From assembly GCA_024682375.1 (NCBI GenBank), contig JAIKZI010000039.1, forward strand, positions 124,001 to 188,000: 64,000 nucleotides of DNA, written 5' to 3'. A model generated the notes under the pieces. The model was not told the DNA's origin. It searched no databases and saw only the letters and a list, made by a program, of their open reading frames with translations. This document shows, piece by piece, positions 62,078 through 64,000 of the stretch. The stretch is from Lachnospiraceae bacterium. GTDB taxonomy: Bacteria > Bacillota > Clostridia > Lachnospirales > Lachnospiraceae. Positions within the stretch are counted from its first letter, which is position 1; each line of letters begins with the position of its first letter. The position numbers were made by a program, and so were the translations under genes.

Positions 62078-62860
62078 TTATTTAGATTCTTTATTCTTAA
62101 TCTCGTTTAACTCATCGAAAATAAGATCATTAAGAACCTTAATGTATGTTCCCTTCATGCCTGAAGATCTAGATTCGATAACTCCTGCACTTTCAAATTT
62201 TCTAAGTGCGTTAACGATAACTGATCTTGTTATCCCTACTTTGTCGGCAATCTTTGAAGCAACTACAACAGACTCATTTCCCTCCATCTCATCAAGGATA
62301 TGGATGATAGCCTGTAGTTCTGAATAAGAAAGTGTGCTGATAGCAGACTTAACTACCTGCTTCTTTCTAACCAATTCTTCATTCTCTTCGTTTACAGAAC
62401 GCATCATTTCAAGTCCTACTACTGTAGTTCCATATTCACATAAAATGATATCATCAATATCATATGATCTATTGTCTCTGTAGAAGAAAATAGTACCAAG
62501 TCTTTCACCAGCGATATCAATCGGTGTGATAATAGCTGAGAAATTCTCGATTCCAAGTTCTTCAAAACCTAGAGTCTGTAGATTTACATTTTCCTTTGTA
62601 GAAAGGATACCAAGAAGTCTTTCATTAAGCATATCATCGATATACTCTCCAACCTCAGTTGTAATCAAATCTCTGATTTCATCAGTACCAGGATTAATTG
62701 AAGCACCAAGTACTTTTCCTTTTTTAGAGATTACCAAAACATTTGATGTAAGAATCTCAGTAAGAACTTCACATATATCGTTGAAGACAACTTTTGACTT
62801 ATGATTGTTATGCAAAAGCTGATTAATCTTTCTTGTTTTATCGAGTAATTCTACGCCCAT
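62078..62860 (-). CDS. codY: GTP- and branched-chain amino acid-sensing repressor CodY
   Basis: CodY is the global nutritional regulator of low-GC Gram-positives. The 260-residue protein has an N-terminal GAF domain (1-155, starting LLDKTRKINQLLH), a linker helix, and a C-terminal winged helix (SKIADKVGITRSVIVNALRKFESAGVIESRS near 203-233), the family signature. It lies between topA and the flagellar operon. The promoter region contains a CodY-like box, suggesting autoregulation. Confidence 0.97.
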   Translation of the reverse strand: MGVELLDKTRKINQLLHNNHKSKVVFNDICEVLTEILTSNVLVISKKGKVLGASINPGTDEIRDLITTEVGEYIDDMLNERLLGILSTKENVNLQTLGFEELGIENFSAIITPIDIAGERLGTIFFYRDNRSYDIDDIILCEYGTTVVGLEMMRSVNEENEELVRKKQVVKSAISTLSYSELQAIIHILDEMEGNESVVVASKIADKVGITRSVIVNALRKFESAGVIESRSSGMKGTYIKVLNDLIFDELNEIKNKESK

Positions 62861-62904
62861 TTTGTCTCCTTAAACTTCTTTCAAATTTCTAACTTAGTAT
62901 AACA

Positions 62905-62938
62905 ATTCTAACACAACTTTATGAATTTTCAAGAAATA
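62905..62938 (-). promoter_or_regulatory. codY promoter with overlapping CodY-like box
   Basis: Minus strand: TTGAAA (62927-62932), 16-base spacer, TAGAAT (62905-62910). On the plus strand AATTTTCAAGAAATA (62924-62938) matches 12 of 15 positions of the CodY box AATTTTCWGAAAATT and covers the -35. A second -10-like TATACT lies slightly downstream, so the exact promoter is uncertain. Confidence 0.55.
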
Positions 62939-62984
62939 TTATTATTTGTGTCAAAGTTGTTCCCTATTGGGTATAAGGAACCAA

Positions 62985-64000
62985 TTATTCCTCATCAGGT
63001 TTGTACGCTTCTGAGTATCCACAAGACGCATCAGAACATACAATCTTCTTTCCGCGAATAACCATATAGTTATTACACTTTGGACATTTCTTTGAAACCG
63101 GTCTCTGCCAGCTGACAAAGTCGCACTCTGGATAATCCTCACAACCGAAGAACTTTCTGCCCTTCTTAGTCTTTCTGATTACCACATCCTTGCCACACTT
63201 AGGACAAGATACACCAATTTTTTCCAAATAAGGTTTTGTATTCCTGCACTCAGGAAATCCCGGACATGCAAGGAATTTTCCATGTGGACCATACTTGATA
63301 ACCATATTACGTCCACAGTTTTCGCAGATTACATCTGTCACTTCGTCCTGAATCTGGATTTTCTCCAATTCTTTCTCAGCTTTCTTAATAAGCTCCTCTA
63401 AATCCGGATAGAAGTTTCTGATGATAGATTTCCATTCAACCTTACCATCTTCTACACCATCGAGAAGGCTTTCCATATTTGCTGTAAACTCAGTATTAAC
63501 AACAACTGGGAAAGATTCACGCATAATCTTATCAACCGCCTCGCCAATTTCAGTCATATAAAGGTTACGGCCTTCTTTTGTGATATAGCGGCGTTTAAGA
63601 ATAGTTGCGATAGTCGGAGCATATGTACTAGGACGACCTATGCCTTTTTCTTCAAGCATTCTAACAAGTGAAGCCTCAGTAAAGTGAGCTGGAGGCTGTG
63701 TGTAATGCTGCTTCTCATCAAACTCATTGAGTGAAAGTACAGAATCTTTTGTGATATCAAAAATACCATTTTTCTTATCTTCCTGCTCTTCATCTGAAGA
63801 AACATAGATAAGTCTAAATCCGGCAAATACCTGCTTTGAAGCACTTCCGGAAAAAATATAGCCATTTGAATTTACCTTTACATTAGTATTTTCAAATACT
63901 GCATTTGACATCTGACTGGCCATGAATCTCTTCCAAATCAACTGATACAGTCTAAACTGATCTCTTGATAGAGATTCTTTGATTTCAGTAGGAATCTTTG
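62985..64000 (-). CDS. topA: DNA topoisomerase I, 3' part (partial)
   Basis: The reading frame is open to the window edge, so only the C-terminal third (about 338 residues) is present; the catalytic Tyr lies outside or near the edge. Visible are the type IA region QFRLYQLIWKRFMASQM and EKGIGRPSTYAPTIATIL. Three C-terminal zinc ribbons carry paired Cys (CENC..CPGFPEC, CPKC..CEDYPEC, CPKC..CSDASC). It relaxes negative supercoils. Located upstream of codY, as in B. subtilis, where trmFO, xerC and clpQY lie between. Confidence 0.96.
   Translation of the reverse strand, partial: KIPTEIKESLSRDQFRLYQLIWKRFMASQMSNAVFENTNVKVNSNGYIFSGSASKQVFAGFRLIYVSSDEEQEDKKNGIFDITKDSVLSLNEFDEKQHYTQPPAHFTEASLVRMLEEKGIGRPSTYAPTIATILKRRYITKEGRNLYMTEIGEAVDKIMRESFPVVVNTEFTANMESLLDGVEDGKVEWKSIIRNFYPDLEELIKKAEKELEKIQIQDEVTDVICENCGRNMVIKYGPHGKFLACPGFPECRNTKPYLEKIGVSCPKCGKDVVIRKTKKGRKFFGCEDYPECDFVSWQRPVSKKCPKCNNYMVIRGKKIVCSDASCGYSEAYKPDEE

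Overview
The window is a piece of a low-GC Firmicutes chromosome, most likely a motile, flagellated member of the Lachnospiraceae (Clostridia). The evidence is the Gram-positive replicative polymerase PolC, CodY, YlxR/YlxQ beside NusA, a FliY-type switch protein, paired CheC and CheD, and the MEP isoprenoid pathway (Dxr, IspG). Every confident gene lies on the minus strand, so the genes run from about 64000 down to 1. No mobile element, CRISPR array or rRNA is present, and there is no gene-free stretch over 300 bases. The gene order closely parallels the Bacillus subtilis topA..codY-flgB..sigD-swrB-rpsB-tsf-pyrH-frr-uppS-cdsA-dxr-rseP-polC-rimP-nusA-ylxR-ylxQ-infB-rbfA region.

Layout in the direction of transcription. 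(1) 64000-62078: 3' end of topA, then codY with its own promoter, a CodY-like box over the -35, and a strong terminator. (2) 61887-49918: flgB flgC fliE fliF fliG fliH fliI fliJ ylxF fliK flgD, then a TIGR02530 protein and the hook gene flgE. A sigma-D (sigma-28) promoter matching the consensus straddles the flgD stop codon, and a hairpin follows flgE, so the last two genes can form a separate late unit. (3) 49708-26987: a new promoter, then motA motB fliL fliM fliY cheY fliO fliP fliQ fliR flhB flhA flhF flhG, a PilZ protein, cheB cheA cheW cheC cheD, a small membrane protein and sigD. Four genes follow where Bacillus has swrB: fapA, a 108-residue hydrophilic protein, a DUF6115-like coiled-coil membrane protein, and an MltG-like protein without the catalytic domain. 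(4) 26847-22133: rpsB, tsf, a NodB deacetylase, a bactofilin, pyrH, frr. (5) 21993-7929: uppS cdsA dxr rseP ispG polC, chorismate mutase, ppx, ppk and a Cof-type HAD phosphatase, tightly packed. (6) 7706-6595: infC (ATT start, attenuator leader), rpmI, rplT. (7) galE. (8) 5340-31: tRNA-Glu(CTC), then rimP nusA ylxR ylxQ infB rbfA.

The genes build the basal body, hook, stator and chemotaxis circuit, next to translation, lipid-carrier and replication functions. Main points of interest: the sigma-D promoter and structured leader around the hook gene; a CheB whose receiver domain has lost its phospho-acceptor Asp; repeated placement of intrinsic terminators directly against the Shine-Dalgarno (SD) of the next gene, with no room for a promoter; the uncharacterised four-gene block between sigD and rpsB; and a bactofilin/deacetylase pair inserted between tsf and pyrH.
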